Origin: JBBDSV01 sp040904785
Lineage (GTDB): Bacteria; Actinomycetota; Nitriliruptoria; Nitriliruptorales; Nitriliruptoraceae
NCBI GenBank assembly: GCA_040904785.1
Contig: JBBDSV010000082.1
Coordinates: forward strand, 22,895 to 86,894
DNA length: 64,000 nt
Direction of reading: 5' to 3'
Under the pieces are notes generated by a model, which did no database searches, was not told where the DNA came from, and was given only the letters and a program-made list of their open reading frames with translations. Numbering within the stretch: the stretch's first letter is position 1; each line of letters opens with the position of its first letter. Of the stretch, positions 17,111 through 25,711 are shown piece after piece. A program made the translations under genes and the position numbers.

Positions 17111-17230
17111 TCGGGCGTCTCCTTGGTGTTTCCGGCCGGACGCTCGATGGAAGCTGCGTCGCCGGTCGCTGGTTGCAAACCGCGACGAACCGGCGGGCAT
17201 TCCCTGCCTGCGACGACGAGTGGAACGACG

Positions 17231-18676
17231 ATGCACGCTGACCTCCAGCGCTACGACCTCGCTGTGCTCGGTGGCGGTACGGCCGGGCTGACCGCCGCAG
17301 TCGCCGCGGCGCGACAGGGCGCACGAACAGTCCTCATCGAACGTGCGCGTACCGGTGGCGACTGCCTGTGGACCGGTTGCGTCCCGTCGAAGGCGCTGCT
17401 CGCGGCCGCCGAGCGTGCACACCACGCCCGCACCTCGCATGCGCTCGGGGTGCACGTCGACGGCGCCCGTGTCGACTTTCCGGACGTGATGCGTCACGTC
17501 GCGGGGTCGATTGCCACGATTGCTCCGCACGATGCTCCCGAGCGTCTTCGTGGCGAAGGTGTCGAGGTCATCATCGGCGCCGGACACTTCACGGGCGTCG
17601 ACCGGATCAGGGTGGGCGGGCGCACACTGCGATTTCGTCATGCGATGATCGCCACGGGCGCACGGCCGCTCGTCCCGCCGATTCCCGGCTTGCGCGAGCT
17701 CGATCCGTTGACCTCGGACACCGTGTGGGACCTCGAATCTCTGCCGGAACGACTCGTGGTGCTCGGCGGCGGACCGATCGGTGTCGAGCTGGGGCAGGCG
17801 TTCAGCCGCCTCGGGTCGACGGTCACGATCGTCGAAGCTGCCGACCGGCTTCTGCCCCGTGAGGAACCGGCGGCGAGCGAGGTCGTTGCTGACGCGCTGC
17901 AGTCAGAAGGCATCGACGTCTTGACGTCGAGTCCGGCAGTACGTGCCGAACGCAAGGGCGACGGCGACGTACTCGTCGTCGACGACAACGGCGCGGAGCG
18001 CGCAATCGCGATCGATCAGCTGCTCGTCGCGCTCGGCCGGCGGCCCGCGGCGGAGCATCTCTGGCTCGACGCAGCCGCGGTCCGCACCACGGCGAATGGT
18101 GCCGTCGCCGTCGACGAACGACTGCGCACGACCAACCGACGGATCTACGCGGGTGGCGATGTGACGATGCTGCTGCCATTCACCCACACCGCGGCGACAC
18201 ACGGTGCCACGGTGGTCCAGAACGCCCTCTTCGGCCTGCGGCGGAAAGTCGACCACCAGCGCATCCCGTGGGCGACCTTCACCGACCCGGAAGTCGCACG
18301 CATCGGTTTGACCGCGGCCGAGGCTCAAGAACGTTTCGGCGAGCGCGCACAGGTGCACGTGGCACACCACACTCGACTGGATCGCGCGATCATCTCCAAT
18401 GCGACCCGAGGCTTCGCCATGCTCGTCGGCGATTCGCGCGGACGCCTCGTCGGCGCGACGGTGGTCGGTCCACGCGCCGGCGAGACCATTGCCGAGGCCG
18501 CCGCGTGGATTGCCGGGGGCGCTCGACTCTCGACGATCGTGCGAACCACCCATGCCTATCCCACGTGGAACAGCGATCTCGCCACCGCATCGCTCGACGC
18601 GCTCGACGCATCACTGCAACGCTTCCGATGGCTGTCGCAGCTCGTGCGTCGAATTCGCCGGCTGCTGCTGCGATGA
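17231..18676 (+). CDS. MerA/dihydrolipoamide dehydrogenase-like flavoprotein
   Basis: A 481-residue class I pyridine nucleotide-disulfide oxidoreductase. It has the FAD motif LGGGTAGLTAA at about 11, the redox-active disulfide GGDCLWTGCVPSK at about 43-55, the NAD motif LGGGPIGVELG near 178, YAGGDV near 305, and a C-terminal dimerisation domain with TTHAYPTWNS. It lacks the N-terminal HMA domain and the C-terminal vicinal Cys pair of true mercuric reductases, so mercury is not the likely substrate. Such proteins often neighbour TVP38/TMEM64 genes, as here. ATG 17231 is the only good start. Confidence 0.87.
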   Translation: MHADLQRYDLAVLGGGTAGLTAAVAAARQGARTVLIERARTGGDCLWTGCVPSKALLAAAERAHHARTSHALGVHVDGARVDFPDVMRHVAGSIATIAPHDAPERLRGEGVEVIIGAGHFTGVDRIRVGGRTLRFRHAMIATGARPLVPPIPGLRELDPLTSDTVWDLESLPERLVVLGGGPIGVELGQAFSRLGSTVTIVEAADRLLPREEPAASEVVADALQSEGIDVLTSSPAVRAERKGDGDVLVVDDNGAERAIAIDQLLVALGRRPAAEHLWLDAAAVRTTANGAVAVDERLRTTNRRIYAGGDVTMLLPFTHTAATHGATVVQNALFGLRRKVDHQRIPWATFTDPEVARIGLTAAEAQERFGERAQVHVAHHTRLDRAIISNATRGFAMLVGDSRGRLVGATVVGPRAGETIAEAAAWIAGGARLSTIVRTTHAYPTWNSDLATASLDALDASLQRFRWLSQLVRRIRRLLLR

Positions 18677-18694
18677 CTCCGTGCGCGCAGACGA

Positions 18695-19303
18695 TCAGCA
18701 CACTCGACGCAGCACGCGCACGGCCAGCACGACGCGCTGGACGATCGTGACCGACACCAACGCCACGAATCCCCACGCGATCACGGGCATCCAGGCTGGA
18801 AACAGCACCATCAGGCTGTGCACGACGATCGTCTCGGCGCCCTCGGCGACACCCCGTGTGAAGTGGAAGGTCCGCTCGTCTGGCCGTGCGACCTTTTGCA
18901 CATCTGCGGCCGCGGAGAAGGCCAGCAGCGAACCGCCGTTGACGTAGTAGGTGACGAGGAGCACCAGGCAGGCCACTCGCGCATCGGGCTGTCCGATCGC
19001 ACAACCGGCGACGAACGCGCCGTAGGCAGCGAAATCTGCGGTGATATCCGCCCACCCGCCGAACAGCGTGGCGCGGCCGCCCGCTCGTGCCACCGGCCCG
19101 TCGAGCCCGTCCGCCACGCGGCTCGCAAGCCACAGGGCCAGCGCCCACCACCATGACGCGCGTGCGGCGGCCACGGCTGCGGCGAGCGCGAGCACGAGCC
19201 CCGTGACAGTGACGGCATCGGCAGCAGCACCTCGACGCACAAGCCATGCGCCGGCGCGATCGAGGGCGGGAGCCAACAGACGTCGCACTTCGGTGTCGAT
19301 CAT
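18695..19303 (-). CDS. CDP-alcohol phosphatidyltransferase-family protein (YnjF-like)
   Basis: A 202-residue membrane enzyme with about five helices. The catalytic signature DG-x2-AR-x8-G-x3-D-x3-D is complete, running from DGPVAR (about 70) to WADITAD. This family transfers a phosphoalcohol from a CDP-linked donor. Its position, last in an operon with a YnjB/YnjC/YnjD-type transporter, and its size (E. coli YnjF about 206 residues) identify it as YnjF-like. The ATG overlaps the stop of the ATPase gene (ATGA). Its real substrate is unknown. Confidence 0.85.
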   Translation of the reverse strand: MIDTEVRRLLAPALDRAGAWLVRRGAAADAVTVTGLVLALAAAVAAARASWWWALALWLASRVADGLDGPVARAGGRATLFGGWADITADFAAYGAFVAGCAIGQPDARVACLVLLVTYYVNGGSLLAFSAAADVQKVARPDERTFHFTRGVAEGAETIVVHSLMVLFPAWMPVIAWGFVALVSVTIVQRVVLAVRVLRRVC

Positions 19304-20448
19304 CTCGACGGCCACCGTGACGTCGGCGGTGCGTCGACTGACGAGACGGGCCCGGACAGCGGTCGCATCCCGCCTTCGTCGGCGAATTCGATCCCGCAGC
19401 GTCCGGGTTCCCGCGGTAGCGTCCACAGCGCTGCAGGGGCCAGCTCGAGCGTGAGTCGCTGCCCGGGACCGGCATCGGCGAGTCCATCGCCGGAAACGTC
19501 GACGTGCAGTGTCCAGCCGTTGACATCGACGCTCGCGCGCGTCCGGGTGCCGAGAAACGCCGACGAGACGACACGTCCTTCGACAGTCTGTCGGCCTGCT
19601 TGAGGCGCGGGAACGGCGACGTGCTCCGGTCGAATTGCGACCCACACGTCGTCACCGCCGGGGGCACCGTCGGCGACCTGCAACGTGCCGACGGGAGTCT
19701 GAACCCCGGCGGGGGTGCGCCGGCCCGGCAGCAGGTTGGTCCTGCCGAAGAACCGTGCCACCTGCTCGGTCATCGGTCGTTCGAAGAACGTCCGAGGTGC
19801 GCCGTGCTGATGCAGGCGACCGTCGATCAGCAGCGCGACCTCGTCGGCCAGCACCACCGCGTCCTCTTGATCGTGGGTGACCACGACCATGGTGATGCCA
19901 CGTTCCTCTTGCACGCTGTGCAGCAACGCACGCAGGTCGTCGCGCAGATGCGCGTCGAGGCTCGACAGCGGCTCGTCGAGCAAGAGCACATCCGGGTCGA
20001 GCACGAGTGCACGCGCAAGTGCGACACGCTGGCGCTGTCCTCCCGACAGTTCCGACGGCCGACGCGACGCGAGTCCGGACAGTCCGACGCGGTCGAGCGC
20101 CGCGACCGCCGTGCGTTCCCGGCGCGACCGGTCGACACGGCGCATCCGCAGTCCGAACGCGACGTTCTCCCCTGCGGTCAGGAACGGGAACAGGCGATGG
20201 TCCTGGAACATCATGACCGCCCGGCGGCGCTCAGCCGCGACCCCGGTGACGTCACGTCCGCCGAATCGAACGCGACCCGATGTGGGCGTGAGCAGTCCCG
20301 CGACCAGCTTGAGCGCGGTCGTCTTGCCGCATCCCGACGGGCCCAGGATCGCGGTCGTGGTTCCTCCGGCGATGTCGAGCGTCAATCGGTCGAGTGCGAC
20401 CACGTCGCCGAACCGATGGGTGACTCCGTCGAGTTGGACGTCGATCAT
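19300..20448 (-). CDS. ABC transporter ATPase (YnjD-like, with TOBE domain)
   Basis: A 382-residue nucleotide-binding subunit. Walker A is GPSGCGKTT (about 37), the Q-loop MFQDHRLFPFL, the signature LSGGQRQRVALAR, Walker B VLLLDEP and the switch His in VVVTHD. Residues about 245-355 form a TOBE-type regulatory domain, absent in the shorter (about 217-residue) E. coli YnjD. It energises the two permeases encoded just upstream; all three genes overlap by 4 bp. The DHRLFPFLT motif is typical of the iron/thiamine/YnjD branch. Confidence 0.88.
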   Translation of the reverse strand: MIDVQLDGVTHRFGDVVALDRLTLDIAGGTTTAILGPSGCGKTTALKLVAGLLTPTSGRVRFGGRDVTGVAAERRRAVMMFQDHRLFPFLTAGENVAFGLRMRRVDRSRRERTAVAALDRVGLSGLASRRPSELSGGQRQRVALARALVLDPDVLLLDEPLSSLDAHLRDDLRALLHSVQEERGITMVVVTHDQEDAVVLADEVALLIDGRLHQHGAPRTFFERPMTEQVARFFGRTNLLPGRRTPAGVQTPVGTLQVADGAPGGDDVWVAIRPEHVAVPAPQAGRQTVEGRVVSSAFLGTRTRASVDVNGWTLHVDVSGDGLADAGPGQRLTLELAPAALWTLPREPGRCGIEFADEGGMRPLSGPVSSVDAPPTSRWPSR

Positions 20449-21275
20449 CGTGCTCCTCCGAGTTCAGCATGCCTGCCGCCGAGCACGACTGCCGACAGGA
20501 GCAAGGCGAGCGCGGCCGGCGTTGCATGGAACAGCGCCGTCGCGGCCGTGACGGAACTGTCGCCGCCGGAGGCGACCGAGAACAGCAGGATCGGCAGTGT
20601 GACGACGCGGCCGCCGCCGATCACCAGCGTCAGCGTGTACTGCCCCCAGGACACCAGGAATCCGAACAGTGCAGCGACCGTCAGGCCCGGTGCGACAAGC
20701 GGCAGCGTCACGTGCCACTGGACACGCCACCACGACGCGCCGAGTGAGCGCGCCTGCTGTTCGAGCTCGAGGTCGGCGTTGGCGAAGACGCTGGCAACGA
20801 GCAGGATGACGTACGGCGCGGCCGGAACGAGCTGCGCCAGGACGACACCGCTGACACCGCCGTCGAGTCCGAGCCGGACGAAGACGGCATGCAGGCCGAT
20901 GCCGATGGCGACCGCCGGGACGAGGGTCGGCGCGAACAGCAGAAGTTCGACCCCGGCACGGCCAGGAAATCGGCGGGTCGCCAGAACACGGCCTGCGGGC
21001 ACGGCGACGGCCATCGAGACGGCCGTGACGGCGAGCGCGACGGCGACCGACATGCGCAGCGCCGGCCACGTCGCCGCGTCGGCGGCGAGCACACGCGACC
21101 AGGCACGTGCGCTCCACGTCTCGGGCAGCAGCTGCGGGAAGAAATAGGCATGACCGAGGCTCGTGATGAGCAGCGGCACGAACGGCAGGACGAGCAACGC
21201 GACGACGACTGCCGCACCGAGCGACCAGCGTCGCGACGGTTGCCATCCGCCGGGTACCGGCGCCTCGGAGCTCAT
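20445..21275 (-). CDS. ABC transporter permease, second half of YnjC type
   Basis: A 276-residue inner-membrane permease with about six helices and the coupling-helix motif EQQARSLGASWWRVQWHVTLPLVAPGL (EAA loop). In E. coli the two permease halves are fused as YnjC; here they are separate overlapping genes. ATG 21275 overlaps the stop of the upstream permease (ATGA), and its own stop overlaps the ATPase start. Confidence 0.85.
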   Translation of the reverse strand: MSSEAPVPGGWQPSRRWSLGAAVVVALLVLPFVPLLITSLGHAYFFPQLLPETWSARAWSRVLAADAATWPALRMSVAVALAVTAVSMAVAVPAGRVLATRRFPGRAGVELLLFAPTLVPAVAIGIGLHAVFVRLGLDGGVSGVVLAQLVPAAPYVILLVASVFANADLELEQQARSLGASWWRVQWHVTLPLVAPGLTVAALFGFLVSWGQYTLTLVIGGGRVVTLPILLFSVASGGDSSVTAATALFHATPAALALLLSAVVLGGRHAELGGAR

Positions 21276-22165
21276 GTCGCGACGCGTCGGATCGCACGAC
21301 GCGCAGTCACGGCACCGAGTACGACGACGAACAGCACGAAGACGCTGATGATGACCGCGATCGCCATCGCTTCGGGCCGTGCCGCGAGATCCACAGCGAT
21401 GAACCGCTTGTGCGCGAGCACGGGAAGCATCGCGGGGTAGCTGCGCCCGAGCAGCAGCGGGACCTCGAACGTGCCGAAGGTGAACGCGAACACGACGAGT
21501 GCCGCCGGCAGCACGCCGGGCAGTACCAGCGGCAGGGTGACCGATCGAAGGCGTTGCCACCGGCTCGCGCCGAGCGTCCGCGCCGCCTCGTCGAAACCTT
21601 CGCCGGCAGCTCGGAGGATGGCCAGCGTGACGAGTGCGACGAACGGCACTTCCTTCCAGACGTAGTGCGCGATGACGGCGACCGAGGCCGGGTCGTGGAC
21701 GAGCGCGGGGAACGACGCCGGGCCGTCGATCAGCCCAGCCTGCCCGGCAATCCGTGCGACGAAACCCGACTGGCCGAGCAGGTTGAGCATCGCGATGGCC
21801 CCGATCACGTGCGGGACCGCGAGGTTTGCCTGAAAGAGCGCCAACAAGGTGCGCCGACCGCGGACGAGGCGAAGCGCTCCCAGAGCCGCAGCCACGCCGA
21901 GCACCGTCGCCATGGCCGTCGACGTCACGGCGACGGCGATTGTCATCGCCGCTGCCGCACGGAACTCCGGATCGGCTACCACGACACGATACGCACCGAG
22001 CGGGTCCGGCATCGCACCGAATGACCGCGAGAATGCGGCCAGGATCGCCGCGCCGAACAGCGCACCGACGACGAGCAGAGCGGGAGCGATCCCGGTCGCG
22101 GTCGCCGCACCCGGATGCCGTCGCCACCAGAGCCGCACACCGCCGATCGCGTCGGCAACCATCAC
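21272..22165 (-). CDS. ABC transporter permease, first half of YnjC type
   Basis: A 297-residue permease with about six helices. The EAA-loop motif is DEAARTLGASRWQRLRSVTLPLVLPG. NLAVPHVIGAIAMLNLLGQSGFVAR in the centre resembles the equivalent part of YnjC from memory. GTG 22165 gives a GTGA overlap with the stop of the substrate-binding protein gene; ATG 22162 is the alternative. AGGG lies upstream within the preceding gene. Confidence 0.85.
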   Translation of the reverse strand: MMVADAIGGVRLWWRRHPGAATATGIAPALLVVGALFGAAILAAFSRSFGAMPDPLGAYRVVVADPEFRAAAAMTIAVAVTSTAMATVLGVAAALGALRLVRGRRTLLALFQANLAVPHVIGAIAMLNLLGQSGFVARIAGQAGLIDGPASFPALVHDPASVAVIAHYVWKEVPFVALVTLAILRAAGEGFDEAARTLGASRWQRLRSVTLPLVLPGVLPAALVVFAFTFGTFEVPLLLGRSYPAMLPVLAHKRFIAVDLAARPEAMAIAVIISVFVLFVVVLGAVTARRAIRRVAT

Positions 22166-23418
22166 CGGCGACCCTGACGGATGTTGCGGTCCCAGTCTTC
22201 TTCGAGCTGCCGCGTCAACGCACTCGACGAATCCGGCAGACGGCGAGCGGCGAGTTCGTCCTGTCGTACCGCCGTGTCGCCGAGGCGTTCCAACACGTCG
22301 TCGATCGCGCCCGCCCGCGCCGGCTCGAGGCGCGTCGGGTCAATGGCCAGGCCGTCCCCCCACCCGTTCGCCGGGTCGAGCTTGGCCGCCTGGAGCGCGG
22401 GATCGAGCACCAGATTGGCGAACACCATTGCCGCGGCAGCGTCGGCGGCGTTGACGGGAATGCCGAGATAGTGGTGATCAGCGATCGTTCCGGTGTCGAA
22501 CACGTACGGACGCGCGCTCGACGGAAGTGTTCCCGCGTCGATGTTGGCGCCGATGCCGGCAGGAAGCTGTGTGAAGGTGAAATCGACCTCGCCGTTGGCG
22601 AACATGCGGTCGAGATCAGCGATGTCGGCGGGATAGGTCGCACCGCCGCGCCACAGCGAGGGTTCGAGCCTCGCCAGTCGCTCCCACAGTTCGGCCGCCG
22701 CCGTCTCGTAGGCGGCCGCGTCGTCGCCGACGAGCGCGTCATGGCCACCGGCGAGCTCGTAGAGCCACTGCTTGACGAAACGTGTGCCGTGAAATGCGGG
22801 CGGCGCCGGGTAGGTGAACCTGCCAGGGTTGGCCGCGATCCAGGCGGCCAGTTCGGCGTAGCTGGCTGGAACGTCGTCGGGATCGATCCGGGCGCTGTCA
22901 TACACGAACTGGAACTGGGCGCTTCCCCACGGCGATTCTGCACCGTCGACGGCCAGGCCGGCGTCGTTGGCGACCGAGCGATCGCTCCAATCGACCAGCG
23001 CGGCGTTGGGCAGCGCCTCCGCCCAATCCGTTCGCAGCGCATCGGCCTGCCGCATCGTCGCGAAGTTCTCGCCGTTGATCCAGATCACGTCGATCGATCC
23101 GCCGCTGTCTCGACCGGCCTCGAGCTGGCCGAGCACGGCATTGACGGCGTCCGCGGTGTCGGCCAGTGGAACACGTTGCAGGGTGATGCCGAGCTCGGCG
23201 AGCGGCGGACCATACGTCTCGTCGACGAACGTGTTGATCTCGCTGCTTCCGCCCCACATGTGCAGATCAAGGGTCGTGCCTTCCGCTGCCGCGAGCACCG
23301 CATCCCAGTCGTGAACATCGACGGTCGCAGGGGCGGCCCCAGACCCCTCGGGGCCGCTGCAGGCCACGGCCACCAGGGCGACGGTCGCGAGCAGGGCAAA
23401 CCAACCAATACGGGGCAC
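22162..23418 (-). CDS. YnjB-like ABC transporter substrate-binding lipoprotein
   Basis: A 418-residue exported binding protein. The signal peptide ends in lipobox VAVACSG (Cys about 19). Strong YnjB marks are LHMWGGSSEINTFVD, SIDVIWINGENFATM, AESPWGSAQFQFVYDSARI, GRFTYPAPPAFHGTRFVKQ, and the WGDGLAID segment near the end. YnjB ligands are not established. GTG 23418 follows GAGGAG with correct spacing. It is the first gene of a five-gene operon running through two permeases, the ATPase and the CDP-alcohol phosphotransferase, and is divergent from the TVP38-family gene. Confidence 0.88.
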   Translation of the reverse strand: MPRIGWFALLATVALVAVACSGPEGSGAAPATVDVHDWDAVLAAAEGTTLDLHMWGGSSEINTFVDETYGPPLAELGITLQRVPLADTADAVNAVLGQLEAGRDSGGSIDVIWINGENFATMRQADALRTDWAEALPNAALVDWSDRSVANDAGLAVDGAESPWGSAQFQFVYDSARIDPDDVPASYAELAAWIAANPGRFTYPAPPAFHGTRFVKQWLYELAGGHDALVGDDAAAYETAAAELWERLARLEPSLWRGGATYPADIADLDRMFANGEVDFTFTQLPAGIGANIDAGTLPSSARPYVFDTGTIADHHYLGIPVNAADAAAAMVFANLVLDPALQAAKLDPANGWGDGLAIDPTRLEPARAGAIDDVLERLGDTAVRQDELAARRLPDSSSALTRQLEEDWDRNIRQGRR

Positions 23419-23464
23419 GTGCAACTCCTCGATCGAAAGCTCGGGTGGTGCCGAGCGCGTCGCG

Positions 23465-23556
23465 CGGGGCAACCGCAACCGACCACGTGGTGTTCCATTG
23501 CGCCTGGCACAGGCACGCCGAGGGAAGCACGGGGCCCGCACTCGGGTTGCCCCGAG
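23465..23556 (+). promoter_or_regulatory. Structured leader with two mutually exclusive hairpins
   Basis: The interval before the TVP38 start can fold in two ways. A perfect 10-bp long-range pairing joins CGGGGCAACC (23465-23474) to GGTTGCCCCG (23545-23554). A local 6-bp hairpin, CTCGGG (23541-23546) with CCCGAG (23551-23556), uses the same 3' bases. Inside the long stem are a palindrome ACCACGTGGT (23482-23491) and a hairpin GCCTG/CAGGC (23502-23514). The switch region ends 1 nt before the ATG, so it could gate translation. It could also serve the divergent ynjB-like operon. No known riboswitch class is recognised. Confidence 0.4.
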
Positions 23557-23557
23557 C

Positions 23558-24241
23558 ATGACTACTGACCGACCCCCGAATCTCCCGCGGGCGCAACGAG
23601 TTCTCGTACGCATCGCGGTGATTGTCTCCACGCTCGTGCTGATCGCGTTGATTCACGCCCAATTCGACGATCCGGTGCAGGTGCGGGCTACCGTGATCGA
23701 CCTCGGCGCACTCGGCGTCGCCGTGTTCATCGTGAGTTACGCCGTCGCGGCTTCCGCACTCGTTCCGGCCGCACCGTTCACCATCGCCGCCGGCATTCTC
23801 TACGGCCCAGCACTCGGCACTCTCGTCGCAATCGTTGGTGCGACGCTCGGTGCAGTCGGGGCTCGATATCTCGGCCGTTCGCTCGGCCGCTCTGCCGTCG
23901 TGCGCTACGGCGGCAGTCGTGTCGCCGCGCTCGACGACGCTCTGCACCGCCACGGGTTCGCGGCGGTCCTCGTTGTACGGCTCATTCCCGTCGTGCCATT
24001 CAATGTCGTCAACGTCACTGCTGGCGTGACCGCGGTGTCAGCACGCGAATTCGTCGTCGCCACGGCGATCGGGATCATCCCCGGGGCGGCGATCTACGCA
24101 GCCCTCGGCGGCACGATCAACGATCCGACATCGCCGATGTTCCTCGGCGCGGTCGCCGCCTTCGCGGTGCTCACCGTCGTCGGTGGGCTACTGGCCCGGC
24201 GAATGCGACGTTCAGCGACGCGCCGTGCGGCGGGCACGTGA
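23558..24241 (+). CDS. TVP38/TMEM64 (SNARE-associated, DedA-like) membrane protein
   Basis: A 227-residue integral membrane protein. The family core runs from VSYAVAASALVPAAPFTIAAG through GPALGTLVAIVGATLGA to VVRLIPVVPFNVVNVTAG, the diagnostic F/RxxP...NxxxG re-entrant segment. Related proteins YdjX and YdjZ lie beside ynjA-F in E. coli. Some family members act as lipid scramblases or flippases. ATG 23558 is preceded by only a weak CGAG ribosome site buried in a potential hairpin. The 3' end overlaps the convergent CcdA-like gene by 30 bp. Confidence 0.87.
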   Translation: MTTDRPPNLPRAQRVLVRIAVIVSTLVLIALIHAQFDDPVQVRATVIDLGALGVAVFIVSYAVAASALVPAAPFTIAAGILYGPALGTLVAIVGATLGAVGARYLGRSLGRSAVVRYGGSRVAALDDALHRHGFAAVLVVRLIPVVPFNVVNVTAGVTAVSAREFVVATAIGIIPGAAIYAALGGTINDPTSPMFLGAVAAFAVLTVVGGLLARRMRRSATRRAAGT

Positions 24242-25090
24242 TCCTTCGGCCTGCGGCGATCGACGGCGCGACCACCATGCAGCAGCGGCAGCGACGAATA
24301 CGACAGAAATGATGGCGACACTGACCGCGCCGACGTGCGCGGACACGGCGTTGACCGCCCGGGACGACAGCCCTTCGACCCCGCGAACGATCGCCAGTTG
24401 CGACGCCCCCGACGTCCTTAGCGTCGTGACCCAGAACACCACGATGTAGATGCCGGCGAGCGCCAGGATGCCGCCGGCGACACGACCGACGTGAGCCGAC
24501 GCGCGACGCAGGTGACCGATGAGCGCCTGCTTCCCGAACGCGATCGCAACCGTGACCGCGAGCAGCAGCACGGCCATGCCGGCGCCATAGACGAGAAACG
24601 TGACCAGGCCGCCGACGATGCCGAGGCGTGGGATGGATCCGGCGACGACGACGAGGAAGACCGGCAGCGTGCATGACAACGACGCGACGGCGTACGACAC
24701 GCCGAATCCGATCATGCCGCCGAGGTCGTCGCGCGCCGGACCGCTCCCGGCCGTCGGCAGTCGCAGTCGCAGGGGATGCCCCAACGCAACCCGTGTGCCG
24801 ACGACCACGAGTGCGGCGCCGACGATGAGCGCAATCCACGGCAGTGCGTCGATGACGACGCGAACGCCGGTGGCGATCAGCAGCCCGGCAATTCCAAACA
24901 CCGCGAGAAACCCGAGGGACACGACCGAGCCGACCCGTAGCGCGTGTGCAGCGCGAACGGCCGCCGGAGCTTCGCCGGCTTCGTCGAGGCCGAGGAAGTA
25001 GCCCAGGTAGGCGGGAAGCATCGCGAAGCCACAGGGGTTGAGTGTCGCGACGAGGCCCGCGGTGAATGCAAACGCGAGTGGAAGATCCAC
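24212..25090 (-). CDS. CcdA/DsbD-like thiol electron carrier membrane protein
   Basis: A 292-residue protein with about seven membrane helices. The two redox Cys sit in LNPCGFAMLPAYL (about 20) and SLSCTLPVFL (about 140), as in CcdA, which passes electrons from cytoplasmic thioredoxin to exported thiol proteins. It starts 3 bp after the TlpA-like gene and is surely its partner. A C-terminal extra helix plus an Arg-rich tail lengthen it beyond minimal CcdA proteins. Confidence 0.88.
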   Translation of the reverse strand: MDLPLAFAFTAGLVATLNPCGFAMLPAYLGYFLGLDEAGEAPAAVRAAHALRVGSVVSLGFLAVFGIAGLLIATGVRVVIDALPWIALIVGAALVVVGTRVALGHPLRLRLPTAGSGPARDDLGGMIGFGVSYAVASLSCTLPVFLVVVAGSIPRLGIVGGLVTFLVYGAGMAVLLLAVTVAIAFGKQALIGHLRRASAHVGRVAGGILALAGIYIVVFWVTTLRTSGASQLAIVRGVEGLSSRAVNAVSAHVGAVSVAIISVVFVAAAAAWWSRRRSPQAEGSRARRTARR

Positions 25091-25093
25091 GGC

Positions 25094-25591
25094 CTATCCG
25101 CCCGTCAGATGTTCGTCGATGAGCGAGTCCAGTTGGCCGGCTGTCAGGATGCCGGCATGCCGGTGCACGACCGCGCCCGCGTCGTTGACGAAGAAGGTGC
25201 TCGGCATCGCGATCACCTCGAACGCAGCGAACAACTCGCCCTGCGGATCAAGTCCGAGGTCGTAGGTGACGCCCGTCTGCTCGACCAACGATTCGGCGAG
25301 CGAACGTTGGTCCTGGGTGTTGATGCCGACGAACCGCACGTTGTCACCACGCGCAAGATGCACCTGTTCCAACTCGGGCATCTCGGCAACGCACGGTGGG
25401 CACCATGACGCCCAGAAGTTGACGACGACCGGCTCGCCAGCGTACGCGGTCAGGTCCGTCGTCTCGCCGGCAAACGTCGTGTAGGCAACGGCGGGCACCG
25501 GCGGACCGGCATCCACCGCATCGCCCGATGCGCACGCGGTGCCGAGGACCGCACTGACGGCCAACACGGCGACGACACGGCTTCGTGGCAT
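25094..25591 (-). CDS. TlpA/ResA-like thioredoxin lipoprotein
   Basis: A 165-residue exported thioredoxin-fold protein. The signal peptide ends in lipobox LGTAC. The redox motif is WASWCPPCVAEMPELEQV, and the cis-Pro lies in VIAMPSTFFVNDAG. It should reduce exported disulfides using electrons from the adjacent CcdA-like protein. ATG 25591 follows GGAGG; an upstream ATG at 25609 lacks a site. Likely client proteins nearby are the exported rhodanese and the Cys-containing DUF3179 proteins. Confidence 0.88.
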   Translation of the reverse strand: MPRSRVVAVLAVSAVLGTACASGDAVDAGPPVPAVAYTTFAGETTDLTAYAGEPVVVNFWASWCPPCVAEMPELEQVHLARGDNVRFVGINTQDQRSLAESLVEQTGVTYDLGLDPQGELFAAFEVIAMPSTFFVNDAGAVVHRHAGILTAGQLDSLIDEHLTGG

Positions 25592-25711
25592 CCGTTCCTC
25601 CGTGCTCAACTCAGGGACGACGGCCGGCGCGCAACCGCATCACCGACAACCCGCAGCGATACCGAATGCTTCCACCTCGCGGTTGCGTCGCGAGCCGCCG
25701 AGCCCCGACCG

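Noticed and set aside
17231..18676. Mercuric reductase (merA) and a mercury operon
   Set aside because: The N-terminal HMA domain and C-terminal vicinal Cys pair are missing, and there is no merR, merT or merP.
23419..23557. TPP riboswitch in front of the ynjB-like operon (YnjBCD is sometimes called a thiamine transporter)
   Set aside because: The conserved CTGAGA and GAACCTGAT-type blocks of a THI box are not present on either strand.
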